NCBI GenBank assembly: GCA_016789955.1
Contig: JAEUPB010000077.1
Location: 1-57,479, forward strand
Length of the DNA: 57,479 nt
DNA from: Rubrivivax sp.
GTDB taxonomy: Bacteria > Pseudomonadota > Gammaproteobacteria > Burkholderiales > Burkholderiaceae_C
Reading direction: 5' to 3'
The notes beneath the pieces were generated by a model. That model saw only the letters and a list, made by a program, of their open reading frames with translations. It was not told the origin of the DNA and searched no databases. The position numbers were made by a program, and so were the translations under genes. Of this stretch, positions 15,451 through 23,760 are shown piece after piece. The first letter of the stretch is position 1. The number at the start of each line of letters is the position of its first letter.

Positions 15451-15815
15451 GCGATCGCGGCCCTGGAGGCGCAACGGCCTTTGCTCGGCGACCAGGTCGT
15501 GGACACCATGCTGGCTGCGCTCGCCGCCGCACCGTCGACGCGTGCTGCAGTACGCCGGCGACAACCTCCTGGCGGACTTCGGAGCCGACGCGGCCCGCGA
15601 GGACGCCGCCGAACGTTCCGTGCATTGCGGCCTCGCGTTGCTCGAACTGGGCAGGGTCTTGGGTGCCGACGTGCAGGCCGCCCACGGCCACGCGGGCTTC
15701 GACGTGCGCGTGGGCATCCACACCGGCGGCGTGCTGCTGGGCGGCGGTGTCGATCGCGAAGGCAGCATCCGCGGCATCGCGGTGCACATCGCCGTGCGCA
15801 TGGAGCAGGAGGTCG
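15451..15815 (+). pseudogene. decayed class III adenylate/guanylate cyclase
   Basis: Two pieces of one cyclase lie in different frames. From 15454 the frame reads AALEAQRPLLGDQVVDT, the linker that often precedes a cyclase domain. From about 15542 another frame reads VLQYAGDNLLADFG, then EDAAERSVHCGLALLE and VRVGIHTGGVLLGGG, which are cyclase-domain motifs. The roughly 60 residues that should lie between them, including the first metal-binding Asp region, are missing, and the protein ends soon after VRMEQE. The tannase gene begins 44 bases beyond the last recognisable residue. This is a deletion plus frameshift remnant. Confidence 0.7.
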
Positions 15816-15858
15816 AGGTGCAGCCGCTCGGAGCCCGAACCACACGAGGGAGTTGCCC

Positions 15859-17442
15859 ATGCGCGCGATCCACGCCCTGCTAGCCGGCTGTGCGGTGATT
15901 TCCGGCACCGCCGCTGCCGCCGACCCCGAGCTCTCGCCAGCCCTGCCGTGCGAAGCGCTCGCCGGATTCAGCGCACCCGGGTCGACGATGCGGGTCGAAC
16001 GTGCGGTGGCCGTGCCGGCGGCCGCACCGGGCACCGTGCGGATCGTTCCCGACGCACCCGACACCGTGAAGGTCGCGCTTCCGCCGAACTGCCGCGCGCA
16101 CGGCACGATCGACAAGCGCGTCGGCGGCGACGGCAAGGACTACGCGATCGGCTTCGAGCTGGCGCTGCCGGACCGCTGGAACGGGCGCTTCCTGTTCCAG
16201 GGCGGCGGCGGGCTCAATGGATCGATCCGGCCGCCGCTCGGCCCGCAGGCCGTTGGCGGCACGCCGGCGCTCGCACGCGGCTACGCCGTGATCGCCACCG
16301 ACAGCGGCCACAAGGGCGCGGTCTTCGATGGCAGCTTCATGCGAGACCAGGAAGCCGCGCTCAACTTCGCCCAGGGTTCGGTGGGCAAGGTCACGGCTGC
16401 GGCCAAGGCCATCCTCGCGCGCTACTACGGCCAGCCGCCCGTGCGGTCGTACTTCGTCGGCTGCTCCACCGGCGGGCGCGAGGGCATGCTGGCCTCGCAG
16501 CGCTATCCCGGCGAGTTCGACGGCATCGTCGCTGGGGCGCCGGCCATGCGCACCAGCCGCTCGAATCTCGGCCTCGCCTGGGCCAACCACCTGTTCACGC
16601 GGATCGCGCCCCGAAATGCCGAGGGCAAGCCGGACCCGACGCGTGTCTTCTCCCCCATCGACCGCAAGCTGGTGACCGACGCGATCGTGAATGCCTGCGA
16701 CGCGCAGGACGGCCTGAAGGACGGGATGATCTTCAACACGCGGCAGTGCCGCTTCGACCCCGCCACGCTGGCGTGCACGGGTGCCAAGACGGAGGCCTGC
16801 CTGTCGCCCGAGCAGGTCAACGCAATCAGCCGCGGATTCGCCGGCCCGAGGAACTCGCGCGGCACGCCGTCCTACGTGCCCTTCCCCTGGGACAGCGGCG
16901 TCGCCACCGAGGGCGTGGCGATCCCGGGCATCCTCGTCACCGGCGCGAAGAGCCCGGTGTCCCCGGCCTTCCACGAGTCGCTGGACGTCGACGCGTTCGA
17001 GGACCGCGTGAACGCCGACGGCATGGACCGGCTCCAGGCCACGGCGTTCTGGACCAACCTCAACAGCTACTTCCAGCGCGGCGGCAAGATCCTCTTCTTC
17101 CATGGCGTCAGCGACCCGTGGTTCTCGGCCAACGACACCATCGCCTACTACGAACGCATGGCGGAGAGCTCCGGCGGCATGGCCCGGGTGCGCGCGAACT
17201 CCAGCCGCGCCTTCCTCGTGCCGGGCATGGGCCACTGCCGCAGCGGTCCCGGCCTCGAGACCTTCGACCTGCTGCAGGCGGTGGTCGACTGGGTCGAGCA
17301 GGGCAAGGCACCCGACCACGTGGTGGCCACCGGGCCGGCCTTCCCGGGCCGCAGCCGCCCGCTGTGCGCCTGGCCGCGCCATGCGGCCTACAAGGGCAGC
17401 GGCGATCCCGAGGACGCCGCGAGCTTCGAGTGCCGGGAGTGA
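15859..17442 (+). CDS. secreted tannase/feruloyl-esterase-family hydrolase
   Basis: 527 residues with a signal peptide (1-21, ending TAAAA). Alpha/beta hydrolase of the tannase/feruloyl esterase family: YFVGCSTGGREG carries the nucleophile Ser, FHGVSDPWFS the catalytic Asp and PGMGHCRSGPG the His. The neighbouring cysteine pair (in GCSTGG and GHCRSG) matches the disulfide that holds the triad together in this family. It hydrolyses aromatic esters, such as gallate or hydroxycinnamate esters, outside the cytoplasm. GAGGGA upstream of 15859 supports the start. No dedicated regulator is adjacent; the following LysR gene is convergent. Confidence 0.87.
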   Translation: MRAIHALLAGCAVISGTAAAADPELSPALPCEALAGFSAPGSTMRVERAVAVPAAAPGTVRIVPDAPDTVKVALPPNCRAHGTIDKRVGGDGKDYAIGFELALPDRWNGRFLFQGGGGLNGSIRPPLGPQAVGGTPALARGYAVIATDSGHKGAVFDGSFMRDQEAALNFAQGSVGKVTAAAKAILARYYGQPPVRSYFVGCSTGGREGMLASQRYPGEFDGIVAGAPAMRTSRSNLGLAWANHLFTRIAPRNAEGKPDPTRVFSPIDRKLVTDAIVNACDAQDGLKDGMIFNTRQCRFDPATLACTGAKTEACLSPEQVNAISRGFAGPRNSRGTPSYVPFPWDSGVATEGVAIPGILVTGAKSPVSPAFHESLDVDAFEDRVNADGMDRLQATAFWTNLNSYFQRGGKILFFHGVSDPWFSANDTIAYYERMAESSGGMARVRANSSRAFLVPGMGHCRSGPGLETFDLLQAVVDWVEQGKAPDHVVATGPAFPGRSRPLCAWPRHAAYKGSGDPEDAASFECRE

Positions 17443-17454
17443 GGCGGCGCGGGG

Positions 17455-18378
17455 TCACGCCTGCGATGCCGCCGCCCGGCCGGCCAGCACCTCGCGGGCC
17501 TCCTGCTCGAAGGCATCGCGCAGGCGCTGCGCGGGCAGCGACAGCGGGCCTTCGGCGCGCGTGGTGAGGTGGATCGGGGTGGGCGGCAGCGGATCCGCGA
17601 TGTCCAGTGCGACGAGCCCCGAACGCGGGCCGTGGGTGTCGTAGAAGTGTCGCGGCACCACGGCCAGCGCGCCGCTGGTCGGCAGCAGCGCCAGCAGGAT
17701 GGAGAACGAGTCGCACTCGAGCACGACCTGCGGTGGCGGCAGCCCCATGGGCTCGAAGCCCAGGTGGGCCGGGTCGCCGGGGCCGAGCCGCGGGCCGGTG
17801 AGGATCCAGGTCGCACCGGCCAGGTCGCGCAGGTGGCGGGCGCGGCGCAGCGGGTGGCTGCGCGGCGCGACGATCGCGCTGGCGCTGTGCAGAAGCTCCT
17901 GGGCCCGCAGGTCGTGCCCGGGGCCGGCCGCGGGCAGCGGGCCGAGCGCCATGTCCAGCTCGCGCGAGCGCAGGCGCTCCTGCGCCTTCGGGTACAGCGC
18001 ATCGGTCAGCCGCACCGTCACGCGCGGCCAGCGCGCATGAAAGCGGGCCAGCGCGCCGGGGACGATCAGCAGCGCCGCGGCCGGCGAGACGCCCACGGTG
18101 ACCGTGGCGCGCTCGTTGCGCGCGTACCAGCCCACTTCCTCGCGCGCGCGGTCCAGTTCGCGCAGCACCGTCGCGGCGCGCGCGGCCAGCAGCTCGCCGG
18201 CCGGGGCCAGCCGCACGCCCTTGGGGGTGCGCACCACCAGCGCGGTGCCGAACTCGGCCTCGAGCTGCTTCAGCGCCTTGGTCAGCGCCGGTTGCGTGAC
18301 GTTCAGCGCCTCGGCCGAGGCGCGCAGGCTGCCGGTGCGTGCCAGCGTCAACAGGAGCTGCAGGTGCTGCAGTCGCAT
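17455..18378 (-). CDS. LysR-family transcriptional regulator
   Basis: 307 residues: winged-helix DNA-binding domain at 1-60 (LQLLLTLARTGSLRASAEAL...TQPALTKALKQLE), then a periplasmic-binding-type effector domain. It is divergent from the Bug binding protein. A 15-bp palindrome with T-N11-A form lies 18 bases in front of its own start, fitting autoregulation, and an equivalent site precedes the sulfatase operon. It probably senses a metabolite of the pathway encoded here; the effector is not identifiable. Confidence 0.9.
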   Translation of the reverse strand: MRLQHLQLLLTLARTGSLRASAEALNVTQPALTKALKQLEAEFGTALVVRTPKGVRLAPAGELLAARAATVLRELDRAREEVGWYARNERATVTVGVSPAAALLIVPGALARFHARWPRVTVRLTDALYPKAQERLRSRELDMALGPLPAAGPGHDLRAQELLHSASAIVAPRSHPLRRARHLRDLAGATWILTGPRLGPGDPAHLGFEPMGLPPPQVVLECDSFSILLALLPTSGALAVVPRHFYDTHGPRSGLVALDIADPLPPTPIHLTTRAEGPLSLPAQRLRDAFEQEAREVLAGRAAASQA

Positions 18379-18393
18379 GGTGGTTCAGTCCCT

Positions 18394-18412
18394 CGATAAC
18401 CGGCGGTAATGG
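18394..18412 (+). promoter_or_regulatory. LysR-type binding site, copy 1
   Basis: CGATAACCGGCGGTAATGG. The core ATAACCGGCGGTAAT is palindromic with T-N11-A. It ends 82 bases before the Bug start and lies just upstream of the LysR start, the usual recognition-site position. The same motif is found before the sulfatase at 21774-21792. Confidence 0.7.
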
Positions 18413-18494
18413 CCTTGCCCGGCAGCGATTGGCCCGCCCAGGGGTGCCTCGATAGCATCGTCTTCACCCCCAACCTCCGGACACGGGCGCAGCG

Positions 18495-19472
18495 ATGATC
18501 ACACGCAGGACACTGGTGCAGGCGCTGGCAGGCGCCCCGTTCGCTGCCGGGGTCGGCCTCGCCGCGGCGCAGGCCTTTCCGGACAAGGCGGTGAAGATCA
18601 TCGTCCCGCTGCCGCCGGGCAGCCCGCCGGACGTGCTGGCGCGCGTCGTCGGCGAGGGCCTGGCCAAGTTGTGGAAGCAAGCCGTCGTGGTCGAGAACCG
18701 CCCCGGTGGAACCGGCAGCGTGGGCATGCAGGCGCTGGCGCGCTCGCCCGCCGACGGGCACACCGCGGGCATCCTGTTCCTCACGCACACGGTGATCGCC
18801 GAACTGATGGCCCCGCTGCCGTACAACACCGCCACCGACCTCGAGCCGGTGGCCAACGCGGTGTGGCTGTACAACGTGCTGGTGGTGCCCGCGGGCTCGC
18901 CGATCCGGTCGCTGCAGGACCTGGTGGAGCGCGCGCGCGCCCGGCCGGGCGCGCTCACCTACGCATCGGGTGGCAACGGATCACCGGCGCACCTGGTGGC
19001 CGAGTCGTTCTGCCAGGCCACGCAGACCCGCATGCTGCACGTGCCCTTCCGCGGCCCGGCCGAGGCGGTGACGGCGCTGATCGGCGACCAGGTGAGCGCC
19101 ATGTTCGCCACCGTCTCCACCGCCACGCCGCTGATCAAGGCCGACAAGCTGCGTGCGCTCGCCGTCACCAGCCCCGAGCGGCTGGCGGCGATGGCCACGG
19201 TGCCCACGGTGCGGGAGTCGGGCCTGCAGGGCCTGGACCTGAAGGAGTGGGAAGGCTTCGTGCTGCCGGCCGGCACGCCCCGGCCGGTGGTGGCGCGCTG
19301 GAACCAGGACGTGTTCCAGGTGCTGGCGCAGCCGGAGGTGCGTGCCCGCCTGGGCGAGCTGGGCATGACGGTGGCCGAGCCCAACCGCCCGGAAGAGTTC
19401 GGCAGCCTGATCCGCCGCGAACTGGACCACTGGGGCGGCTTCGTGCGCACGCGCGGGCTCAAGCCCACGTGA
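18495..19472 (+). CDS. tripartite-tricarboxylate-transporter-type (Bug/TctC) solute-binding protein
   Basis: 325 residues with a signal peptide (about 1-25). Family hallmarks are FPDKAVKIIVPLPPGSPPDVLAR at the start of the mature chain, VVENRPGGTGSVG, and PFRGPAEAVTALIGDQV. These periplasmic proteins capture carboxylates or related organic acids in Burkholderiales, usually without a linked permease, as here. It is divergent from the LysR gene and preceded by its probable binding site, so it likely takes up the compound metabolised by the local enzymes. Confidence 0.9.
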   Translation: MITRRTLVQALAGAPFAAGVGLAAAQAFPDKAVKIIVPLPPGSPPDVLARVVGEGLAKLWKQAVVVENRPGGTGSVGMQALARSPADGHTAGILFLTHTVIAELMAPLPYNTATDLEPVANAVWLYNVLVVPAGSPIRSLQDLVERARARPGALTYASGGNGSPAHLVAESFCQATQTRMLHVPFRGPAEAVTALIGDQVSAMFATVSTATPLIKADKLRALAVTSPERLAAMATVPTVRESGLQGLDLKEWEGFVLPAGTPRPVVARWNQDVFQVLAQPEVRARLGELGMTVAEPNRPEEFGSLIRRELDHWGGFVRTRGLKPT

Positions 19473-19518
19473 ACGAGGGCGCCTGGCGGCGCCCGCGCGG
19501 CGCCCCGCGCCCACAGAG

Positions 19519-19974
19519 TCAGGCCGCCGACGACACCGGCGGCTCGAACACCACGCCGTAGGCCGGCGCGATCTCGGTCACGCGGCGTGGATTGGCCACG
19601 TTGTGGATGCGCCGGTACAGCGCCGGCAACTGCCCCGCGGGCTCGGCCCAGAAGATGGCGTGCACCACCTTGCCGCTGTTGTTGAAGAAGGCATGCGGCC
19701 GGCCCTTGGGCAGGTGCCCGATCTGGCCGGCCGTGACGCGGCCACGCACGCCGTCGATGACGACGTCGATGTCTCCGTCCAGCGGGCACAGGTACTCGTC
19801 CTGGTCCGGGTGGGTGTGCGGCGGCACGAAGGTCTCTTCGGGAAAGGTTGCGTGCCAGACGAACTGGCCGTCGTCGTACCGCTTGGGCGTGTAGACCTGG
19901 CCCATGATGTTCCAGGTCACGCCGTCCAGCCCGGTGGGTGAGTGGTCGCAGTCGGGCAGCTGGAGCGCGCTCAT
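19519..19974 (-). CDS. cupin-domain protein
   Basis: 151 residues. Cupin motif 1 reads PPHTHPDQDEYLCPLDGDIDV and motif 2 GHLPKGRPHAFFNNSG, giving the His/Glu metal ligands of a mononuclear metal site. Function could be a dioxygenase, isomerase or sensor and cannot be fixed. Its ATG overlaps the TGA of the sulfatase (ATGA), so it is the second gene of that operon and probably acts on a related substrate. Confidence 0.85.
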   Translation of the reverse strand: MSALQLPDCDHSPTGLDGVTWNIMGQVYTPKRYDDGQFVWHATFPEETFVPPHTHPDQDEYLCPLDGDIDVVIDGVRGRVTAGQIGHLPKGRPHAFFNNSGKVVHAIFWAEPAGQLPALYRRIHNVANPRRVTEIAPAYGVVFEPPVSSAA

Positions 19975-21692
19975 CGGATCACTCCGTCGGCAACCGGGGC
20001 GCGGTGTTCGGTGGTCAGGCGGTCCAGCGTCTGCTTGACCAGCGGGTTGTGGCTGGCGTAGCGCGGCTTGAACAGCTTGCGCTGGGCGATGAGGTCGTCC
20101 TCGTCGGCATAGCCGATCAGGATGCCGCCCTCGGCGATGCGCGCCTGCACCTCGATGGACTCGATGGCCTCGTCGGACACCGTGACGCGCTGGCGCGGGC
20201 GCCGCGCCCACTCGAAGAGCGCCTCGTGCAGGCGCGCGCGCTGCGCCGCATGCACGGGGTCGGCCGAGGCGCCCAGGTCGGTGAACTCGTGCGGGTCGGC
20301 CTGCAGGTCGAAGAGCATCGGTCGGTAGCCCTCGCACAGCACGTACTTCCAGCGGCCGTCGAACGCCATGCGCATCCACGACTCGATGGGCGGCTGCTGC
20401 AGCTCGATGCGCGCGTCCTGGAAGGCGTAGTCGCATTCGCTGACGACGATGCGCCGCCAGTCGGCCGGCGTCTCGCCGAACAGCCACGGCCGCAGCGAGC
20501 GCCCGTCCATCACGTGCGGCAGCGGGTTGCCGCCGTGGACGTCGAGGAACGTGGGCGCCAGGTCCACCGCCTCGACCAGCGCCTTGCAGCGAGTGCCGCG
20601 CGTCGCGTCGGCCCGCGCATCGGGGTCGTAGACGATCAGCGGCGTGCGGATCACCGGCTGGTGGAAGAGCTCCTTGTCGCCGAGCCAGTGGTCGCCGAGG
20701 AAGTCGCCGTGGTCGGCGCAGAACACGATCATCGTGTTCTCCATCAGCCCGCGCGCTTCCATGAACGCGAAGAGGCGCCCCAGCTCGTCATCGATCTGCT
20801 TGACCAGGCCCATGTAGCCCACCATCACCGCGTCGCGGATGCCGGGCCTGGCGAAGGTGCGCGAGACGCGGTGCCGCGTCATCGCCGCGTAGACCGGGTG
20901 GGGGTCCGCGCGCTCGGCCTCCGAGCGCACGACGGGCAGCGCGTCGTCGGCCGTGTACATGCCGGCGTAGGGCGCGGGCACCACGTAGGGCCAGTGGGGC
21001 TTGATGAACGACAGGTGTGCCAGCCAGGGCTGCTCGCCGGCGTCACGCATGAAGTCCATCGCGCGATTCGTGGTGTAGGCGGTCTCGCTGTGCTCGGCCG
21101 GCACGCGCGCCGGCAGGTGGCTGTACTTCAGGTACCAGCCGGAGTGCAGGCCGCCGTGCTCGTCGACCACGGTGTTGGCCCAGGCCTCCCACGGGTTGTC
21201 GCCGTCGCAGCCGTGCTCGCGCAGGTAGCGGTTGTAGTGGGGATCCGGGTCGTGGCCGGAGTACGGGTGGATGCCGTCGTCGCGCTCGTAGGGGTCGAAA
21301 CCGCACTCGGCGATGCGCACGCCGATGGGTGACGCGGGGTCGATGCCCAGGCGCGAGAGGCCCGAGGTGTCGGCGCGCATGTGGGTCTTGCCGATGAGCA
21401 CGGAGCGCACGCCCAGCGGGCGCAGGTGGTCGCCGATCGTCATCTCGCCCGCCTTCAGCGGCACGAAGTTCCAGCTCACGCCGTGCGCATGCATGTAGCG
21501 GCCGGTGTAGTAGCTCATGCGCGACGGGCCGCAGACGGGAGACTGCACGTAGGCCTGCTCGAACAGCACGCCCCGGGCAGCCAGCGCATCCAGGTGCGGC
21601 GTGTGCAGGCGCGGGTGGCCGTAGCACGACAGGTGGTCGGCGCGCAGCTGGTCGCACATGATGAAGAGCACGTTCTTGGCGCTGCGCGGCAT
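19971..21692 (-). CDS. sulfatase / phosphonate-monoester-hydrolase-type enzyme
   Basis: 573 residues of the alkaline-phosphatase-like sulfatase superfamily. NVLFIMCDQLRADH gives the N-terminal metal Asp (14), and SPVCGPSRMSYYTGRY carries the C-x-P-S-R motif whose Cys54 is normally converted to formylglycine. FCADHGDFLGDHWLGDKE supplies the C-terminal metal residues. The overall layout resembles phosphonate monoester hydrolases and choline-sulfatase-like enzymes, so the substrate could be a sulfate, phosphonate or phosphate monoester. No formylglycine-generating enzyme is in the window. First gene of an operon with the cupin, preceded by a LysR-type site. Confidence 0.85.
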   Translation of the reverse strand: MPRSAKNVLFIMCDQLRADHLSCYGHPRLHTPHLDALAARGVLFEQAYVQSPVCGPSRMSYYTGRYMHAHGVSWNFVPLKAGEMTIGDHLRPLGVRSVLIGKTHMRADTSGLSRLGIDPASPIGVRIAECGFDPYERDDGIHPYSGHDPDPHYNRYLREHGCDGDNPWEAWANTVVDEHGGLHSGWYLKYSHLPARVPAEHSETAYTTNRAMDFMRDAGEQPWLAHLSFIKPHWPYVVPAPYAGMYTADDALPVVRSEAERADPHPVYAAMTRHRVSRTFARPGIRDAVMVGYMGLVKQIDDELGRLFAFMEARGLMENTMIVFCADHGDFLGDHWLGDKELFHQPVIRTPLIVYDPDARADATRGTRCKALVEAVDLAPTFLDVHGGNPLPHVMDGRSLRPWLFGETPADWRRIVVSECDYAFQDARIELQQPPIESWMRMAFDGRWKYVLCEGYRPMLFDLQADPHEFTDLGASADPVHAAQRARLHEALFEWARRPRQRVTVSDEAIESIEVQARIAEGGILIGYADEDDLIAQRKLFKPRYASHNPLVKQTLDRLTTEHRAPVADGVIR

Positions 21693-21773
21693 GCGGCGGT
21701 CTCCGGCCAGGATCAGGGGCTGGAGTCATGCTACGGCGCGCCCGCGGCGCCCGCCATGGCGCCGTGGTGAAGC

Positions 21774-21792
21774 CCATCACCGGCGGTTATCG
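21774..21792 (-). promoter_or_regulatory. LysR-type binding site, copy 2
   Basis: On the minus strand it reads CGATAACCGCCGGTGATGG, 17 of 19 identical to the site before the Bug gene. It points towards the sulfatase and ends 81 bases before its start, against 82 for the first copy. Confidence 0.68.
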
Positions 21793-21866
21793 GGAAGGGG
21801 GTGTCCCGGCGTTGCCGGAAGCACCCGGTGCGCTGCGACGATGCGGTCCGCGGCACCGCCATGTCC

Positions 21867-22229
21867 CTACTCGTCGATGAAGGTCCAGGTGTCGGCCCCA
21901 TCGAATCGCCGCACCCGCACGGACGCGATGAGCGCGCGATCGAAGTTCCCGAGGTGCACCCCGTGCCGGGCACCCGGCTGCGGATCGAGCGGCTCCCAGT
22001 GCGTGACGCATCCGCAGGTCCTGCAGTGGATCGTGCGCAGCGTCCTGTCGCCCCAGACGTACTCGGCCGTCTCCTGCGGGTGCCCCGTGATCCGGACCGT
22101 GCCGAACTCGAAGTAGACCCAAGGTCCGCCGATGCGGCGACACAGGGAACAGTTGCAGCTCGTGGCGACGGTCGGGGTCGACGGCAGCGTCAGGCGGACC
22201 GCGCCACAGTGACAGGAACCTTCATGCAT
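21867..22229 (-). CDS. GFA/CENP-V-family zinc-binding protein
   Basis: 120 residues. Cysteines at GSCHCGAV, SCNCSLCRR and HCRTCGC form the structural and second zinc sites of the GFA family (glutathione-dependent formaldehyde-activating-like fold). Most members have unknown substrates. The start at 22229 was chosen because AGGAAG lies 9 bases upstream; an earlier ATG at 22238 touches that sequence directly. Not obviously in an operon. Confidence 0.83.
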   Translation of the reverse strand: MHEGSCHCGAVRLTLPSTPTVATSCNCSLCRRIGGPWVYFEFGTVRITGHPQETAEYVWGDRTLRTIHCRTCGCVTHWEPLDPQPGARHGVHLGNFDRALIASVRVRRFDGADTWTFIDE

Positions 22230-22475
22230 GTGCGCCATCTTCCTGTGCTGGCCTGGGTGCGCCGCGCGCGACCCGTGCTTCTACTCTGCGTTCGGGGGTG
22301 CCGCCCCAGAAGCGCTCCATCGAGATGTAGGTGAACGACGCCGACGAGCCGATCAGCAGCAGCCGGGCTGCCACGATCACCACGAGGAGCTTCGACCTGC
22401 GCGGGAGCAGCGATCAGGTCCGACAGTGTAGGTGGCGACGCCCGGCGGGGCCGCAGCTTGCACAATGCCGACCCC
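22230..22475. other. intergenic stretch with a possible tiny membrane ORF
   Basis: This 246-base gap separates the divergent GFA and M20 genes. On the minus strand a 53-codon frame (22222-22383) begins with GTG, has a hydrophobic segment VVIVAARLLLIG followed by FTYISMERFWGG, and stops inside the GFA start region. It could be a small real protein or a fragment of a lost gene; no ribosome-binding site is clear. No palindrome or Pho-type site was seen. Confidence 0.3.
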
Positions 22476-23744
22476 ATGAGCCTCAGCTGCTGCCCGACCG
22501 CCCTGTTCCCCCCGCTGCCGGCCGGCGAACTGCCTGCGGCCCATCCCGCGGTGCCTGCGGAGGTGCAGGCGCTGATGCCTGAGATGGTGGCCTTGCGCCA
22601 CCACCTGCATGCCCACCCGGAGCTGGCGTTCCAGGAAGAGTCCACCAGCCAGATCGTGGCCGACTGCCTGGCGCAGTGGGGCTACGAGGTGCACCGCGGG
22701 CTGGGCGGCACCGGCGTGGTCGGCCGCCTCGTGCGGGGCCGCGGCGCACGGCGCCTGGGCCTGCGCGCCGACATGGACGCGCTGCCGATCACCGAGGCCA
22801 CCGGGCTGCCGTACGCCAGCCGTCATGCCGGTCGCATGCACGCCTGCGGCCATGATGGCCACACCGCGATCCTGCTTTCTGCAGCGCGCCACATCGCCGA
22901 GTCGGTGGCGTTCGACGGCACGCTGCAGCTGATCTTCCAGCCCGCGGAGGAAGGCCTGGGCGGTGGCCGCAGGATGGTGGAGGACGGACTGTTCCGCCTC
23001 TTCCCCTGCGACGCGGTGTTCGCGCTGCACAACATGCCGGGGCATCCGGTGGGCACCTTCGGCTTCCGCGAGGGCTCGTTCCTCGCGTCGTCGGACACGG
23101 TGGTGATCGACGTGGTGGGCCGCGGCGGCCACGGCTCCACGCCGCACCTCACCTGCGACCCGGTGGTGGCGGCCGCGCACATCATCGTGGCGCTGCAGAC
23201 CATCGTGAGCCGCCAGACCGACCCGCGCGACATGGCGGTGATCAGCGTCGGCGCCATCCATGCCGGCGAGGCGCCCAACGTCATCCCCGACCGCGTGCAG
23301 ATGAAGCTGACCGTGCGTGCCTACCGGCCGGAGGTGCGCGCCGCGCTGCGCGAACGCATCACGACGCTGGTGCAGGCCCAGGCCCACACGCTGGGCGTGC
23401 GCGCCGACGTCGACTACCACTGGCGCTACCCCGCGCTGGTGAACGACGGCCCGTGGACCGCCTATGCCCGCGACGTGGCGCGCGACTGGCTGGGTGAGGC
23501 CGGCCTGATGCCCGGCCTGCAGCCGCTCACCGGCAGCGAGGACTTCAGCTTCATGCTCGAAGCCTGCCCCGGCAGCTACCTGATCGTGGGCAACGGCACC
23601 GGTGACGGGCAGGGCGAAGGCGGCTGCTCGGTGCACAACCCCGGCTACGACTTCAACGACGCGGCGCTGCCGCTGGCCGCCACCTACTGGGTGAAGCTGG
23701 TGCAGCGCTTCCTGGTCGACGCGCCGCTGCCGGCACGCGCGTGA
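22476..23744 (+). CDS. M20-family amidohydrolase (hippurate hydrolase-like)
   Basis: 422 residues. Metal-binding and catalytic motifs of M20D amidohydrolases are present: RHHLHAHPELAFQE, LRADMDALPI, HACGHDGHT and QPAEEGLGGG, with a dimerisation insertion around GRGGHGSTPH and a C-terminal GSEDFSFM. The family removes acyl groups from N-acyl amino acids or cleaves similar amides in the cytoplasm. ATG at 22476 begins just before the conserved part; a TTG 18 bases earlier is the alternative. It converges with the SDR gene and may belong to the catabolic cluster. Confidence 0.87.
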   Translation: MSLSCCPTALFPPLPAGELPAAHPAVPAEVQALMPEMVALRHHLHAHPELAFQEESTSQIVADCLAQWGYEVHRGLGGTGVVGRLVRGRGARRLGLRADMDALPITEATGLPYASRHAGRMHACGHDGHTAILLSAARHIAESVAFDGTLQLIFQPAEEGLGGGRRMVEDGLFRLFPCDAVFALHNMPGHPVGTFGFREGSFLASSDTVVIDVVGRGGHGSTPHLTCDPVVAAAHIIVALQTIVSRQTDPRDMAVISVGAIHAGEAPNVIPDRVQMKLTVRAYRPEVRAALRERITTLVQAQAHTLGVRADVDYHWRYPALVNDGPWTAYARDVARDWLGEAGLMPGLQPLTGSEDFSFMLEACPGSYLIVGNGTGDGQGEGGCSVHNPGYDFNDAALPLAATYWVKLVQRFLVDAPLPARA

Positions 23745-23760
23745 TCGGCGCCGCGGTTGT

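Noticed and set aside
18391-18454. Direct repeat CCTCGATA at 18391 and 18447
   Set aside because: Only 8 bases with no third copy; the palindromic LysR-type site overlapping the first copy explains the region better.
19971-21692. Sulfatase as a further member of the Pho island
   Set aside because: No Pho-type repeat precedes it, and a LysR-type site shared with the Bug gene does.
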